Counted from the first letter of the stretch, positions 9,969 to 21,816 are shown. The stretch: DNA of 64,000 bases from an uncultured Dehalococcoidia bacterium (GCA_951813255.1 OX638353.1:3020782-3084781), one strand, 5' to 3'. Numbers and translations are program-made. Notes: a model not told the origin generated them from the sequence alone.

Positions 9969-12008
9969 TTAGACCCTTTCGGCCTCCCGTACCTTCTTGG
10001 CGTTGTCGATGACCCGTTGCGCGATGTTCATCGGCACACCCTCGTAGTGGCTGAACTCCTGAGTGTAGGATCCGCGCCCTTGGGTCAGGGACCGCAGGTC
10101 CGTGGCGTACCGCAGCACTTCCGCTTGGGGCACTTCTGCCTCAATCAACGTCATGCCACCGCCTTGGGGGGTCATCCCGCTGATGCGTCCCCGTCGCCCG
10201 TTCATGTCGCCCATCACATCACCCGTCACTGCGTCGGGCACCAGCACCTTCAGGTCCACCACCGGCTCAAGCAACTGCGGGTTGGCGTCGTGTACGCCTT
10301 TCCGTATTGCGTGACCAGCCGCGATTTCGAAAGAAATCCCCGAAGAGTCGACATCGTGGAAGGAGCCGTCGTACAACACCACCTTCATATCCACCACCGG
10401 GTATCCGGCAACGACGCCTTCCGACAGTGTCTTGACCACGCCTTTTTCCACCGCAGGGAAGTATTCCCTAGGCACGGAGCCCCCAACTACCTCGGTGCCG
10501 AACTGGAAACCCTCGGTCCTGTCCAAGGGCTCCAAGCGTAGCAGCACATGCCCATACTGCCCGTGACCGCCTGTCTGCTTCTTGTGCTTGTATTCGGTCC
10601 GCGCGGTCGTGGTGATGGTCTCCTTGTAAGCCACCTTGGGTAGGCTCAGCATGAGTTCTGCGCCAAACTTGCGCTTCACCCGCTCTACCGCCACCTCCAA
10701 GTGGGTGTCGCCCAAGCCTGCCAGAAGTATCTCGTTGGTGCTCGATTCCCGCACCAGCTTCAAGCTCGGGTCCTCTTCCACAAAGCGGGCCAAGGCGGTG
10801 GACATCTTGTCCAGGTCAGCCTTGGTCTTGGGGCTTACGGCCATGGTGTAGTAGCCCACAGGCATTTCTGCAGGCTCGAAGGAGGTGGGGTTCTCGCGCT
10901 GGCAGAGGGTGTCGCCCGTAAGAGTGGCGCTGAGCTTGCCGATGGCGGCTATGTCACCGGGGCCCACCTCTGGCGCGTTCTCTTGGGTCTTGCCACACGG
11001 GAAGTAGACTTGGCCTACCCGCTCCAACTGCTCGCGCTCTGCGTTCCATACCTCCGAGTTGCTGCGGAAGGTGCCACGGTACACGCGGAAGAAGGAGAGC
11101 TTGCCCACAAAGGGGTCGGCGCTGGTCTTGAACACGAAAGCCGCCAGTGGTTCGTCAGCGTCAGGCTCCACGGGCGAGCCATCCGAGGTGGTGACATCAC
11201 CTGCCTCTTCAGGCGAAGGAAGGAAGCTCACGATGGCATCCAGAAGCTCCGAGGATCCTACGTTCGCCAACGCCGACCCAGCCAGCACGGGCACAACCTC
11301 ACCTGATACCACCGCCTTCTTCGCAGCGGCCCGCAACTCTGCATCGCTTATCTCAGCGCCCTCGAGGAACTTGTTGATGAGTTCGTCGTCGGTCTCGGCT
11401 ACGGCTTCCACCAACTGCTCCCGGGCCGATGCCACCTCGTCGGCGACTTCTGCCGGGATATCGGCGGGCAGGTTGAGCACGTCCACCACGCCCGTGAAGC
11501 TCTGCTCGCTCCCGATCGGTATCTGGAAGGGGATGCACTTGCGCCCGAAGAGCTCCTGTATCTGCGCGAGAGTGCGGCCGAAGTCGGCGTTCTCGCGGTC
11601 CATCTTGTTCACGAAGAAAATCCGGGGCAGACCCGCGTCTTCACACCGGGTCCAGCCCTTTTCCGCCCCCAACTCCACGCCGGAGGGAGCTGCCACGACG
11701 ATGACTGCCGCATCCGCCACACGCAGGGCCGAGACCACCTCTCCGGCAAAATCGTCGTAACCGGGGGTGTCCAGCAGGTTTATCTTGCAGCCCTCCCAGT
11801 TGCAGGGCAAAAGGCTGGTCTGCACGCTGCTGGTGCGCTTTGCTTCTTCCGGCTCGTAGTCCGAGACGGTGTTGCCGTCGTCCACCCTGCCCATTCGGGT
11901 TATCGTCTTGGTCTGGAACAAAAGGGCTTCGCCCAAGGATGTCTTGCCTGCACCGCTATGGGACAGGAGGGCAACATTGCGCAGCTTGTTCACGTCGGCA
12001 ATGGGCAT
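9969..12008 (-). CDS. Elongation factor G-like GTPase (EF-G paralogue)
   Basis: A translational GTPase with all five EF-G domains. G motifs are SHSGAGKTSLGE (G1), DTPGYDDF (G3) and NKMD (G4). Domain IV contains GGHGQYGHV and the C-terminus QVEVP-like EAEVPQAEVLRYATDLR. The 679-residue length and the divergent G1 fit the EF-G-like lineage often found beside the canonical fusA, rather than the main EF-G. No ribosomal protein genes flank it. ATG 12008 is chosen because GGAAGGGAGA lies just upstream; a longer frame begins at 12026. Confidence 0.9.
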   Translation of the reverse strand: MPIADVNKLRNVALLSHSGAGKTSLGEALLFQTKTITRMGRVDDGNTVSDYEPEEAKRTSSVQTSLLPCNWEGCKINLLDTPGYDDFAGEVVSALRVADAAVIVVAAPSGVELGAEKGWTRCEDAGLPRIFFVNKMDRENADFGRTLAQIQELFGRKCIPFQIPIGSEQSFTGVVDVLNLPADIPAEVADEVASAREQLVEAVAETDDELINKFLEGAEISDAELRAAAKKAVVSGEVVPVLAGSALANVGSSELLDAIVSFLPSPEEAGDVTTSDGSPVEPDADEPLAAFVFKTSADPFVGKLSFFRVYRGTFRSNSEVWNAEREQLERVGQVYFPCGKTQENAPEVGPGDIAAIGKLSATLTGDTLCQRENPTSFEPAEMPVGYYTMAVSPKTKADLDKMSTALARFVEEDPSLKLVRESSTNEILLAGLGDTHLEVAVERVKRKFGAELMLSLPKVAYKETITTTARTEYKHKKQTGGHGQYGHVLLRLEPLDRTEGFQFGTEVVGGSVPREYFPAVEKGVVKTLSEGVVAGYPVVDMKVVLYDGSFHDVDSSGISFEIAAGHAIRKGVHDANPQLLEPVVDLKVLVPDAVTGDVMGDMNGRRGRISGMTPQGGGMTLIEAEVPQAEVLRYATDLRSLTQGRGSYTQEFSHYEGVPMNIAQRVIDNAKKVREAERV

Positions 12009-12039
12009 TGCGTATCTCCCTTCCATCTTGGGGGACTAT

Positions 12040-12067
12040 CCCGAGGGCGGCTGCCCGAGGGCGGCTG
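12040..12067. repeat. Exact 14-bp tandem duplication in the EF-G leader
   Basis: CCCGAGGGCGGCTG occurs twice head to tail (12040-12053, 12054-12067) between the predicted EF-G promoter and its start codon. It is probably a recent slippage duplication and will lie in the 5' untranslated region. Confidence 0.85.
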
Positions 12068-12102
12068 ATAGTAACGACATGCCCTGCGGAAACGTGCGGC
12101 CT

Positions 12103-12132
12103 ATTCTAGACAATGGAGCGTAGCTGGCGCAA
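12103..12132 (-). promoter_or_regulatory. Predicted promoter of the EF-G paralogue
   Basis: On the minus strand, TTGCGC (12132-12127), an 18-bp spacer and TAGAAT (12108-12103). The spacer contains CAGCTACGCT (12126-12117), similar to the repeat unit of the three leader arrays. The -35 is weak. Confidence 0.45.
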
Positions 12133-12167
12133 CAATCGCATCTGAAGATATCTGTTCCGAGACACTC

Positions 12168-13547
12168 TTGAGTCCCCGCCAGTCCAACCGTCGTACCCTT
12201 TCCGACGACATGACCATCCTCAGAAGAATACGCACCATCACCAGGGAACTCGCCTTGGTGTTCCTAGCCGTCGTCATCATCGCTTTGGCCAACAGCCCAG
12301 GGGTCTACTCTGTGTTGGATATTGCCACATCCCCCTACAAGTTCCGGCTGGTCCAATGGGAACTCGACAACCTGCCCGACAAGTGGTGGGGCCTGCTTGC
12401 TGGAGCCCTGCCGTGGGCCTCGCGCGACGACGCAAACCCAAACCAGCTGCTTGTCGAGTTCACTGCCCTAGCCCAGGAACTCCGTCACGCCGAGTTCGAA
12501 CTGGAACGCCTCGCGGCAAGGGGAGCGACAGACCCAAGCCTCGGTAGGGACGATGCCCAGAGGCGCGTCGCTACGCTGCAACGCGAGTTGGATGCGCTGA
12601 GCCCACGGGCCCAAACTGCCTTGGAAGCCGAGATCAACATAGCCCTGGAACAGCAGGACTTGGCCTCGCGATGGGGCACCGTATTCCCGCCAGTGGACCT
12701 CGTCTTCACGGGGGCCCCCTTGGTGTTGGTGGTCTCCCCTCGCGACCGCATCGAGCGACAAGACTCCATGCTCCTGGACACGAGGATCAAGGTGTCGGAA
12801 ATGGAGGGACTGGAAGACGAACTCCTGCGGAAGCAGGACTCTGCAGCCCTCGTCTTGCGTGCAGGGGGCGTCGCTAGCTACCCCAGCATGGTCAACGCCA
12901 GCGGAGGCCTGTACAACGTCGTCGTCACCGCAGTCCATGAGTGGCTTCACCACTACTGGTTCTTCCGTCCCCTAGGCTGGAACTACTTTTCCAACGCCAC
13001 CATGACCACCCTCAACGAGACTGCCGCCGATTTGGCTGGTAAAGAGTTGGGTGCCATGGTCTACCAGAACATCACCGGCCAGCCCCCGCCTCAAGCCCTT
13101 CACCCTGAGCACGATGGGACCCATGACCATCCCGATGCCTTCAACTTCTTTGACGAGATGCGCGAGACCCGCCTCGAGGTCGACCGCCTCCTTGAGCAGA
13201 AACGTATACCGGAGGCCGAAGCCTACATGGAAGAACGAAGGCAAGTCTTCGTGGAAAACGGCTACACCCTGCGCAAGCTCAACCAAGCCTACTTTGCCTT
13301 CCACGGCGCCTACGGCACCAGCCCTTCCTCCATCAGTCCCATCCAAGGACAGGTCGAGCTTGTCCGGGCCCACACAACATCGGTCGGCGAATTCGTTCAC
13401 GTGATGTCCCAGTTCGGCGACTACGCCAAGTTCGAAGAATACGTAGCCCAGCTTCCACCCGTTCATGTAGCCCCAACGAGTGAAGTCCCAAGCACTGGGG
13501 CATCCGGGACCGATGGACTGCCCTCGTCTGGGACAACGCTTCCTTGA
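12168..13547 (+). CDS. Membrane-anchored HExxH metallopeptidase-like protein, uncharacterised
   Basis: I do not recognise a named family. One N-terminal transmembrane helix (residues about 29-49) is followed by an Ala/Glu/Arg-rich coiled-coil-like stretch (about 94-165). Next comes HEWLHH (zinc motif, H257, E258, H261), and 22 residues later NETAAD supplies a plausible third ligand (E284), as in gluzincin peptidases. A His/Asp-rich patch (HPEHDGTHDHPD) follows at about 307. The catalytic part should face outside the cell. The frame opens at TTG 12168; ATG 12210 is an alternative start. It is divergent from the EF-G gene and followed by ybeY. Confidence 0.75.
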   Translation: MSPRQSNRRTLSDDMTILRRIRTITRELALVFLAVVIIALANSPGVYSVLDIATSPYKFRLVQWELDNLPDKWWGLLAGALPWASRDDANPNQLLVEFTALAQELRHAEFELERLAARGATDPSLGRDDAQRRVATLQRELDALSPRAQTALEAEINIALEQQDLASRWGTVFPPVDLVFTGAPLVLVVSPRDRIERQDSMLLDTRIKVSEMEGLEDELLRKQDSAALVLRAGGVASYPSMVNASGGLYNVVVTAVHEWLHHYWFFRPLGWNYFSNATMTTLNETAADLAGKELGAMVYQNITGQPPPQALHPEHDGTHDHPDAFNFFDEMRETRLEVDRLLEQKRIPEAEAYMEERRQVFVENGYTLRKLNQAYFAFHGAYGTSPSSISPIQGQVELVRAHTTSVGEFVHVMSQFGDYAKFEEYVAQLPPVHVAPTSEVPSTGASGTDGLPSSGTTLP

Positions 13548-13572
13548 AGGCCCCAACACCCCGTGCTAACAT
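13544..13572 (+). promoter_or_regulatory. Extended -10 promoter of ybeY
   Basis: TTGAAG at 13544-13549, a 17-bp spacer, then TAACAT at 13567-13572 preceded by TGC. It overlaps the 3' end of the upstream gene. It supports ATG 13605 rather than the upstream GTG (13563) as the ybeY start, because that GTG lies within the promoter spacer. Confidence 0.6.
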
Positions 13573-13604
13573 CCCCTTGGGTCGCTCCCATTGGCCCACT
13601 GGCG

Positions 13605-14159
13605 ATGAAGGCGCACCAAGTAGACATCACCATCATCTATCCCTCGAGGGCCGCGTTGTCTTCCGCCCCAGCCCTCTCCCGAAAATGGCTGCGCCGTACT
13701 GCCCTATCCGGCATCAAATCAGCCCTCCCGCTATACAACGGTGCTGAGGACCGGCCAGTCCAGATGGGACTCGTGATAGCCGACGACGAGACGGTCCAAC
13801 GCCTGAACCGGGAGTACCGCGGGGCCGACGAGGTGACCGACGTCCTCTCCTTCTCTTGGGACCACGAGGGCCATTGGGAAGGTGACGAGGAACCCCCGCA
13901 AGAGTCCGAATCAGACGTGCCATGGCCAGCCGACACCACAGCCGGGCAGGAATACCATCCCTTGGGAGAGGTGGTAGTATCGTACCCTCAAGCGGAGCGT
14001 CAGGCCCGAGCTCGACGGGCTGAAACCCAACAAGAACTGGCCCTGCTCATAGTCCACGGAATCCTTCACTTGGCTGGTTTCGACCATGTTGAACCCGAAG
14101 AAGAGACCCAAATGAAAGCCAGGGAACAGGAAGCCTTGGCCTGCATCTGGAGCAGCTAG
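13605..14159 (+). CDS. ybeY: rRNA maturation endoribonuclease YbeY
   Basis: Zinc-dependent endoribonuclease for 16S rRNA 3' maturation and ribosome quality control. The signature HGILHLAGFDH near the C-terminus binds zinc. LNREYRGADEVTDVLSF is the conserved upstream motif. At 184 residues from ATG 13605 it is a little longer than usual because of an acidic insert (EGDEEPPQESESD). It is followed 47 bp later by dnaX. Confidence 0.93.
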   Translation: MKAHQVDITIIYPSRAALSSAPALSRKWLRRTALSGIKSALPLYNGAEDRPVQMGLVIADDETVQRLNREYRGADEVTDVLSFSWDHEGHWEGDEEPPQESESDVPWPADTTAGQEYHPLGEVVVSYPQAERQARARRAETQQELALLIVHGILHLAGFDHVEPEEETQMKAREQEALACIWSS

Positions 14160-14206
14160 TGTCAGCCTCGGCTCACCAATCAAACGCCGTCTACTGAGAA
14201 CACACC

Positions 14207-15823
14207 ATGACCTCCCTAGTCTACTCACGAAAATGGCGCCCACAGCGCTTCAGCGACCTCACCGGTCAGGAGCATGTGGTCACTACGCTGCGTCATGCTG
14301 TGGCCCAGCAGCGAGTGGGTCACGCCTACCTTTTCTGCGGCCCGCGAGGCACTGGCAAGACCACTACGGGGCGCCTCTTGGCCAAGGCCGTCAACTGCCG
14401 GCAGCCCGACGACGGCGACCCCTGCGATGTCTGCCCCACCTGCGTAGCGGTAACGGCAGGCAACCTGCTGGATGTCATCGAGTTCGACGCTGCCAGCCAC
14501 CGCCGCATCGACGACATGCGCAGTATCCTCGACCGTGTCAACTTCTCCCCCGGCGAGGGCGATCGCAAGGTCTACATCGTCGACGAAGTCCACATGCTCA
14601 CCACCGAGGCTGCCAACGCCTTCTTGAAGACACTGGAAGAGCCTCCAGCCCACGCTCTGTTCGTGCTGTGCACCACAGAACCCTTCAAGCTGCCACCAAC
14701 CATAGTATCCCGCTGCCAGCGCTTCGACTTCCGCCGTATTCCCCTCACGGGCATCGTCTCCCGCCTCGATCACGTCTGCCGGGAGGAAGGCGTCGCTGCC
14801 GACCAAGCGGCCCTGCAGGCCTTGGCCCGCAATGCCGCCGGCAGCCTTCGAGACGCTGAAAACATGCTCGAGCAGGTCGTCGTGTCCTACGGCTCCGTGA
14901 CATTGGACGGCGTTCTGGAGCTTCTGGGCATCGGAGATACCGGTCAAAGCATGGAACTGGTCCAGTGCCTGCTGGCAGGCAACTCCGCCTCAGCCCTCGG
15001 TGCCCTCAACCGTGCAGTGTGGGAAGGCGCTGATCTGCGCCAGCTTCACCGCCAGACCCTTGAGCTTCTCCGTGCGGTGATGGTGCACCAATGGGGCGCC
15101 GGTGAATCCCTGGACCTGCCCGCTGACGTAATGACGGAGGTGTCCTCCCTAGCCTCCAAGACCGACTCTGATCGCGTCGCCAAGGCCCTGCGCCTTTTCG
15201 CTAACGCCGACCTGCGCCGCGACGCCCCCTCGCCCCTGCCCCTTGAACTCGCCATGGTGGAGACCTGCTTGGACACTCCGGTGGTCACCGCCGCACCCGT
15301 CCCACCGCCTGTGCGCCCCCAACCACAACGGCGTACACCAGCCCCCCAAGCTGCGAGTCCGCGCCAGCCCGCGCGCTCTGTCAGCGAACCTCCACCTCCC
15401 CGCAATGACGCCGTACCCAGTCCTAGCCCCGCCCCGTCTGCCCCCGCCGCTTCCATGGCCGCACCGCCCATCGATGGCTGGGACGCGTTGGTGAAAGCCC
15501 TGAGCCGGGCTAAGGGCCGTCGATTCAACTTTGGCGCCCTTCTCCGCGCCTGCAAAGAGCAGACCCCCACCGGCGATCAACTCACCTTATCTTTCGCCCA
15601 CAAGTCCCACTTGGAACGTCTCCAAGAGGAGTTGGACGACCCTCAAGGGATGCGCACCGTCAGAGCGGCCCTGCAGGAGCATTTGGGCACTGCTTACGAA
15701 CTCAACCTAGTCCTGACCGAGGACTCCAACGGGCGCAATGGCCCGTCGCCAGCCACCGAAAGTCCGTTGGTTCGGTACGCCAAGAACCTCGGCGCTAGGA
15801 TTGTGGAGGATCAGACGCAATGA
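14207..15823 (+). CDS. dnaX: DNA polymerase III subunits gamma and tau
   Basis: Clamp-loader ATPase. Motifs are KWRPQRFSDLTGQEHV, Walker A GPRGTGKTTTGRLLAKA, a four-Cys zinc module (CDVCPTC with an upstream Cys), VYIVDEVHML (Walker B), KTLEEPP and SRCQRFDF. A Pro-rich linker (about residues 355-430) leads to a C-terminal domain (WDALVKALSRAKGRRFNFGALL). At 538 residues it is a typical short DnaX. I saw no obvious A-rich slippery site for a gamma frameshift. Its stop overlaps the ybaB start (ATGA). Confidence 0.96.
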   Translation: MTSLVYSRKWRPQRFSDLTGQEHVVTTLRHAVAQQRVGHAYLFCGPRGTGKTTTGRLLAKAVNCRQPDDGDPCDVCPTCVAVTAGNLLDVIEFDAASHRRIDDMRSILDRVNFSPGEGDRKVYIVDEVHMLTTEAANAFLKTLEEPPAHALFVLCTTEPFKLPPTIVSRCQRFDFRRIPLTGIVSRLDHVCREEGVAADQAALQALARNAAGSLRDAENMLEQVVVSYGSVTLDGVLELLGIGDTGQSMELVQCLLAGNSASALGALNRAVWEGADLRQLHRQTLELLRAVMVHQWGAGESLDLPADVMTEVSSLASKTDSDRVAKALRLFANADLRRDAPSPLPLELAMVETCLDTPVVTAAPVPPPVRPQPQRRTPAPQAASPRQPARSVSEPPPPRNDAVPSPSPAPSAPAASMAAPPIDGWDALVKALSRAKGRRFNFGALLRACKEQTPTGDQLTLSFAHKSHLERLQEELDDPQGMRTVRAALQEHLGTAYELNLVLTEDSNGRNGPSPATESPLVRYAKNLGARIVEDQTQ

Positions 15824-16170
15824 ACCGACGCTTGAGAAGACAAGCCCAACGCTCCCAAGGCGGGGGCGGACTCCCGGCAGCAGCCCAAGGACAACAACAG
15901 CAGCAGTTGGCCATGCTCCAGAAGGTGCAGGACGAGCTCGAAACCCTCACCGTGGAGGGGACGGCTGGTGGTGGCGCGGTCAAAGTCGTCGTCACCGGCA
16001 AGCAGACCGTCGAGTCCGTCGAAATTACCCCCGAAGCTGCCGAGGACGTCGACCTCCTGCAAGACCTCATCGTGGCCGCCGTCAACGATGCCTTGGGCAA
16101 AGCCAACGAAATGGCATCCGAACGCTTCTCATCCCTCACGGGCGGCATCGACATACCGGGCCTTACGTAG
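15820..16170 (+). CDS. ybaB: YbaB/EbfC family nucleoid-associated protein
   Basis: Small DNA-binding protein that often sits between dnaX and recR. At 116 residues it has a Gln-rich N-terminus (QGQQQQQLAMLQKVQDEL) and the core motif VEGTAGGGAVKVVVTGKQ. The ATG overlaps the dnaX stop by 4 nt, so translation is coupled. Here recR follows only after a HigA-type gene. Confidence 0.93.
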   Translation: MNRRLRRQAQRSQGGGGLPAAAQGQQQQQLAMLQKVQDELETLTVEGTAGGGAVKVVVTGKQTVESVEITPEAAEDVDLLQDLIVAAVNDALGKANEMASERFSSLTGGIDIPGLT

Positions 16171-16177
16171 AGCGAGT

Positions 16178-16489
16178 ATGACCGTGGCCGTCAGGAATCG
16201 CATGAGACCAGTGCACCCCGGCGAAATTCTGAACGACGAACTCGCAGAGCTCGGTATGTCTGCTACCGCCCTCGCTCACGCACTGGCCGTGCCCACCAAC
16301 CGCGTCACGGCCATCCTGAGGGGCCAGCGAGGCATAACTGCTGACACTGCTCTGCGCCTCTCCCGTTATTTTGGCACCAGCCCTGAACTTTGGCTGAATC
16401 TCCAGAAAACTTTTGAGCTGCGACACGCAGAAATCGAGTCTGGGCAGGAAATTGAGGAACGCGTCAAGCCTAGGATGACACCCGGCTAA
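16178..16489 (+). CDS. higA: HigA-family antitoxin-like DNA-binding protein, no toxin gene adjacent
   Basis: A 103-residue XRE helix-turn-helix protein with MRPVHPGEIL at the start and ALAVPTNRVTAILRGQRGITADTALRLSRYFGTSPELWLNL, the classic HigA (VapI) pattern. HigA normally neutralises the HigB ribonuclease encoded just upstream. Here the upstream gene is ybaB and the downstream gene recR (2-bp gap), so no HigB is present. It is inserted in the dnaX-ybaB-recR operon and may act as a regulator or a solitary antitoxin. ATG 16178 has only a weak RBS; ATG 16202 is an alternative. Confidence 0.88.
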   Translation: MTVAVRNRMRPVHPGEILNDELAELGMSATALAHALAVPTNRVTAILRGQRGITADTALRLSRYFGTSPELWLNLQKTFELRHAEIESGQEIEERVKPRMTPG

Positions 16490-16491
16490 CC

Positions 16492-17097
16492 ATGGAAAAT
16501 CTCCCCTCCACAGCGCCTTCTGTCGCCCGCCTCATCGGCGAGCTGAACAAGTTGCCCGGCGTCGGCCCCAAGAGTGCCCAGCGCCTTGCCTACCACCTCA
16601 TACGTATGCCCGATGCAGCCAAGGCCTTGGCCGATGCGGTCATTGGAGTGAAGGAGCGAGTCTTTTTCTGCTCTCAGTGCCAGAACCTCACCGACATCGA
16701 CCCCTGCACCGTATGCTCCGACCCCCGCCGCGACCAGTCCCAGGTCTGTGTCGTCGAAGGGCCGCTGGATATCCTCGCCGTGGAGCGCACCAACTGCTAC
16801 CGGGGCACGTACCATGTGCTCCATGGAGTAATTTCACCCATGAACGGCGTCGGCCCCGAGGAACTCAAGCTGAAAGAGCTGGCTGCCCGCCTCAAGGACT
16901 CCGGCGTCGAGGAAGTCATCATCGCCACCAACCCCACACTGGAAGGCGAGGCCACCGCCATGTACATCCAGCGCAATATCAGCCCCCTGGGTACCAAGGT
17001 CACCCACCTCGCCCGCGGCCTCCCCGTGGGAGGTGACCTCGAATATGCCGACCAGACTACCCTAACCCGCGCCTTCCAAGGCCGGACGGAGCTCTAG
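16492..17097 (+). CDS. recR: Recombination mediator protein RecR
   Basis: Acts with RecF/RecO to load RecA on gapped DNA. An N-terminal helix-hairpin-helix (LNKLPGVGPKSAQRLAYHL), the C4 zinc finger (C60, C63, C72, C75), a Toprim domain (VCVVEGPLDILAVE) and the Walker-like C-terminus are all in order. At 201 residues it is a normal length. It is followed after 3 bp by recO, its functional partner. Confidence 0.96.
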   Translation: MENLPSTAPSVARLIGELNKLPGVGPKSAQRLAYHLIRMPDAAKALADAVIGVKERVFFCSQCQNLTDIDPCTVCSDPRRDQSQVCVVEGPLDILAVERTNCYRGTYHVLHGVISPMNGVGPEELKLKELAARLKDSGVEEVIIATNPTLEGEATAMYIQRNISPLGTKVTHLARGLPVGGDLEYADQTTLTRAFQGRTEL

Positions 17098-17100
17098 CCC

Positions 17101-18057
17101 ATGGCCGTGCCTCGTTCCTTCCGCCGTCAGGGCATCGTGCTCGATTCCAAGCCTCTCGGCGAAGCCACCCTCTTGGTGACCCTCCTCACCAGCGAAGATG
17201 GCAAGCTCCGCGCCGTCGCCCGGGGCGCTCGCAAGATTACCAGCAAGCTCGTCGGCCATCTCGAACCCCTGACACTCGTCGAGATGTCCCTGAACAGGGG
17301 CAGCGAGTTTCACTACGTCTCCCAAGTGCAGGTCTTGGACAACTTCCGGCCTCTGAAGACCAGTCCGGCCGGTGATGACCTCTTGGGCGTCACCCGAGGC
17401 CTCTACCTAGCCGAGCTCGCCTCTTGGTACGCCGTGGAGGAAGCCCCCGGCGTCAGCATCTACAACCTCCTGCTCGACGGCCTGCGCGTGCTCCCGGAGT
17501 GCAAAAACCCCGACGTGGTGCTACGCTGCTTCGAAATGCAAATGCTCAAAGTGTCAGGGTTCATGCCCGAGCTTTACCGCTGCGTGGAGTGTGAAGAGGA
17601 CCTGCTGCCCCGGAACCATCAGTTCAGCTCCGAGGCAGGCGGTGTACTCTGCAGCCAGTGCCGACCCGCCGGCTTCGTGGTGCGTCCCCTCTCCCTCGAT
17701 GCCCTCAAGGTGCTGCGCTTCCTCGCCAACACCACCCTCGGTGACGCCGACCGCTTGAAGCTCGACGGGGAATTGGCGGATGAAGTCAGCAAGCTGCTGC
17801 AGGTACTCCTCTCCTACTGGCCCGATCACGAAATACGCTCCCGGAGCTTCATGGACCACGTCCGCGCACAGGCCCCTTCCGCCATTCCCGTGGCCCCATC
17901 CGTCATTCCCGCGGAGGCGGGAACCCACGCCCCGGACTCCGCAGCAACTCAAGACCCCGTACGCCATACGTCATTTCACCTGCCAGGCACATCGAGTCCC
18001 GGCGCTTCAAGCCCCAACGCCTCAAGCATGATTGGATCCTATAGGAGCACCCAATGA
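17101..18057 (+). CDS. recO: DNA repair protein RecO with repeat-derived C-terminal tail
   Basis: RecO anneals single strands and loads RecA with RecR. The OB-fold N-terminus (FRRQGIVLDSKPLGEATLLVTLLT) and the zinc motif (CVEC ... CSQC, about residues 161-197) are present. The family is about 240-260 residues; this one is 318. The last 50 or so residues (VIPAEAGTHAPDS onward) come from a GTCATTCCCGC-type dispersed repeat and have no domain character. The stop overlaps the next ATG by 4 nt. Activity is probably unaffected because the conserved core is complete. Confidence 0.93.
   Translation: MAVPRSFRRQGIVLDSKPLGEATLLVTLLTSEDGKLRAVARGARKITSKLVGHLEPLTLVEMSLNRGSEFHYVSQVQVLDNFRPLKTSPAGDDLLGVTRGLYLAELASWYAVEEAPGVSIYNLLLDGLRVLPECKNPDVVLRCFEMQMLKVSGFMPELYRCVECEEDLLPRNHQFSSEAGGVLCSQCRPAGFVVRPLSLDALKVLRFLANTTLGDADRLKLDGELADEVSKLLQVLLSYWPDHEIRSRSFMDHVRAQAPSAIPVAPSVIPAEAGTHAPDSAATQDPVRHTSFHLPGTSSPGASSPNASSMIGSYRSTQ
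17901..17940 (+). repeat. REP-like dispersed repeat inside the recO 3' end
   Basis: CGTCATTCCCGCGGAGGCGG and the following 20 bases match, with few changes, the copy at 54976-55015. The core CGTCATTCCCGCG-AGGCGGGAA is an imperfect inverted repeat known from many bacteria. Here it is translated in frame as VIPAEAGTH. Confidence 0.85.
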
Positions 18058-18470
18058 CCCCACGTACCCTCAGAGTGCGCGTCGGCGACCGCTGGCTTAC
18101 CGTCGAAATCGAGGACGCTTCCCACTCCCCGGTGCGTGTGCGCGTCGAGGGCCAGACCTTCTTGGTCGAGGTTGAAGGCTTCCCCGAAGCCCCCCACGAA
18201 TTGCGCCCACCGCCCGTCCTCCTGCCCCGCCCCGCGCGCCAGGAACCCCAGGTGCAGGACAAAATCATGCGCTCCCCCATGCCCGCCCGCGTAGTCGCCG
18301 TCCGTGTTCGCCCTGGTGACCGCGTCTCCCAAGGTCAGGAGGTCTGCGTCGTCGAAGCCATGAAAATGGAGCAGAGCATCCGCGCCCCAGAAAACGGCAC
18401 GGTCAAAACCGTCCACGTAACCCCCCTCCAACAGGTAACCTCCGGGGAACCTCTCCTCGAACTGGAGTAG
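18054..18470 (+). CDS. Biotin carboxyl carrier-like protein
   Basis: A 138-residue protein ending in a biotinyl domain: MRSPMPARVVAVRVRPGDRV, then EAMKM with the biotinylated Lys (residue 104). It should carry CO2 for a biotin-dependent carboxylase such as acyl-CoA carboxylase. No carboxylase subunit is encoded nearby, so its partner is elsewhere. It is the last gene of the dnaX operon, overlapping recO by 4 nt. The N-terminal 70 residues are a beta-rich segment followed by a Pro-rich linker. Confidence 0.9.
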   Translation: MTPRTLRVRVGDRWLTVEIEDASHSPVRVRVEGQTFLVEVEGFPEAPHELRPPPVLLPRPARQEPQVQDKIMRSPMPARVVAVRVRPGDRVSQGQEVCVVEAMKMEQSIRAPENGTVKTVHVTPLQQVTSGEPLLELE

Positions 18471-18586
18471 GGCCCCGCGCAGTCTCGCGGATTTGCTAAC
18501 TATGAGGTGGCAGGGCTCCAAGCAATGCCTGTCGCGCCCGCGGCCTTCGAGTGTTCTGCCCTTCCGCACCGCCAAGGGCTCTCCGG

Positions 18587-18595
18587 TGCTAAAAT
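18587..18595 (+). promoter_or_regulatory. Extended -10 element upstream of uvrA
   Basis: TGC followed by TAAAAT (18590-18595), with no clear -35. It would start a transcript about 30 nt before the uvrA ATG, leaving room for the RBS GAGGTG. Confidence 0.45.
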
Positions 18596-18628
18596 ACCCC
18601 CATCCAACAACACCAGAGGTGCGTATCT

Positions 18629-21685
<3,057 letters not shown>

Positions 21686-21793
21686 TCCACGAAGTCACGT
21701 TACATGTGAGCTACCACCCATCGGGTTTGGTGATGGTGCCCACATCGTCCGTCAGCGTTTCAGGGATCAATACGGGGTGTCCACAGAAAGACA

Positions 21794-21816
21794 GAGACCG
21801 CCACAAGGGCGGTCTC
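21794..21816. terminator. Hairpin downstream of uvrA
   Basis: Perfect 9-bp inverted repeat GAGACCGCC/GGCGGTCTC with a 5-nt loop, about 110 bp after the uvrA stop. No T-run follows. A second weaker pair CCCTA/TAGGG lies just beyond. The rest of 21686-21966 shows no gene. Confidence 0.45.
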
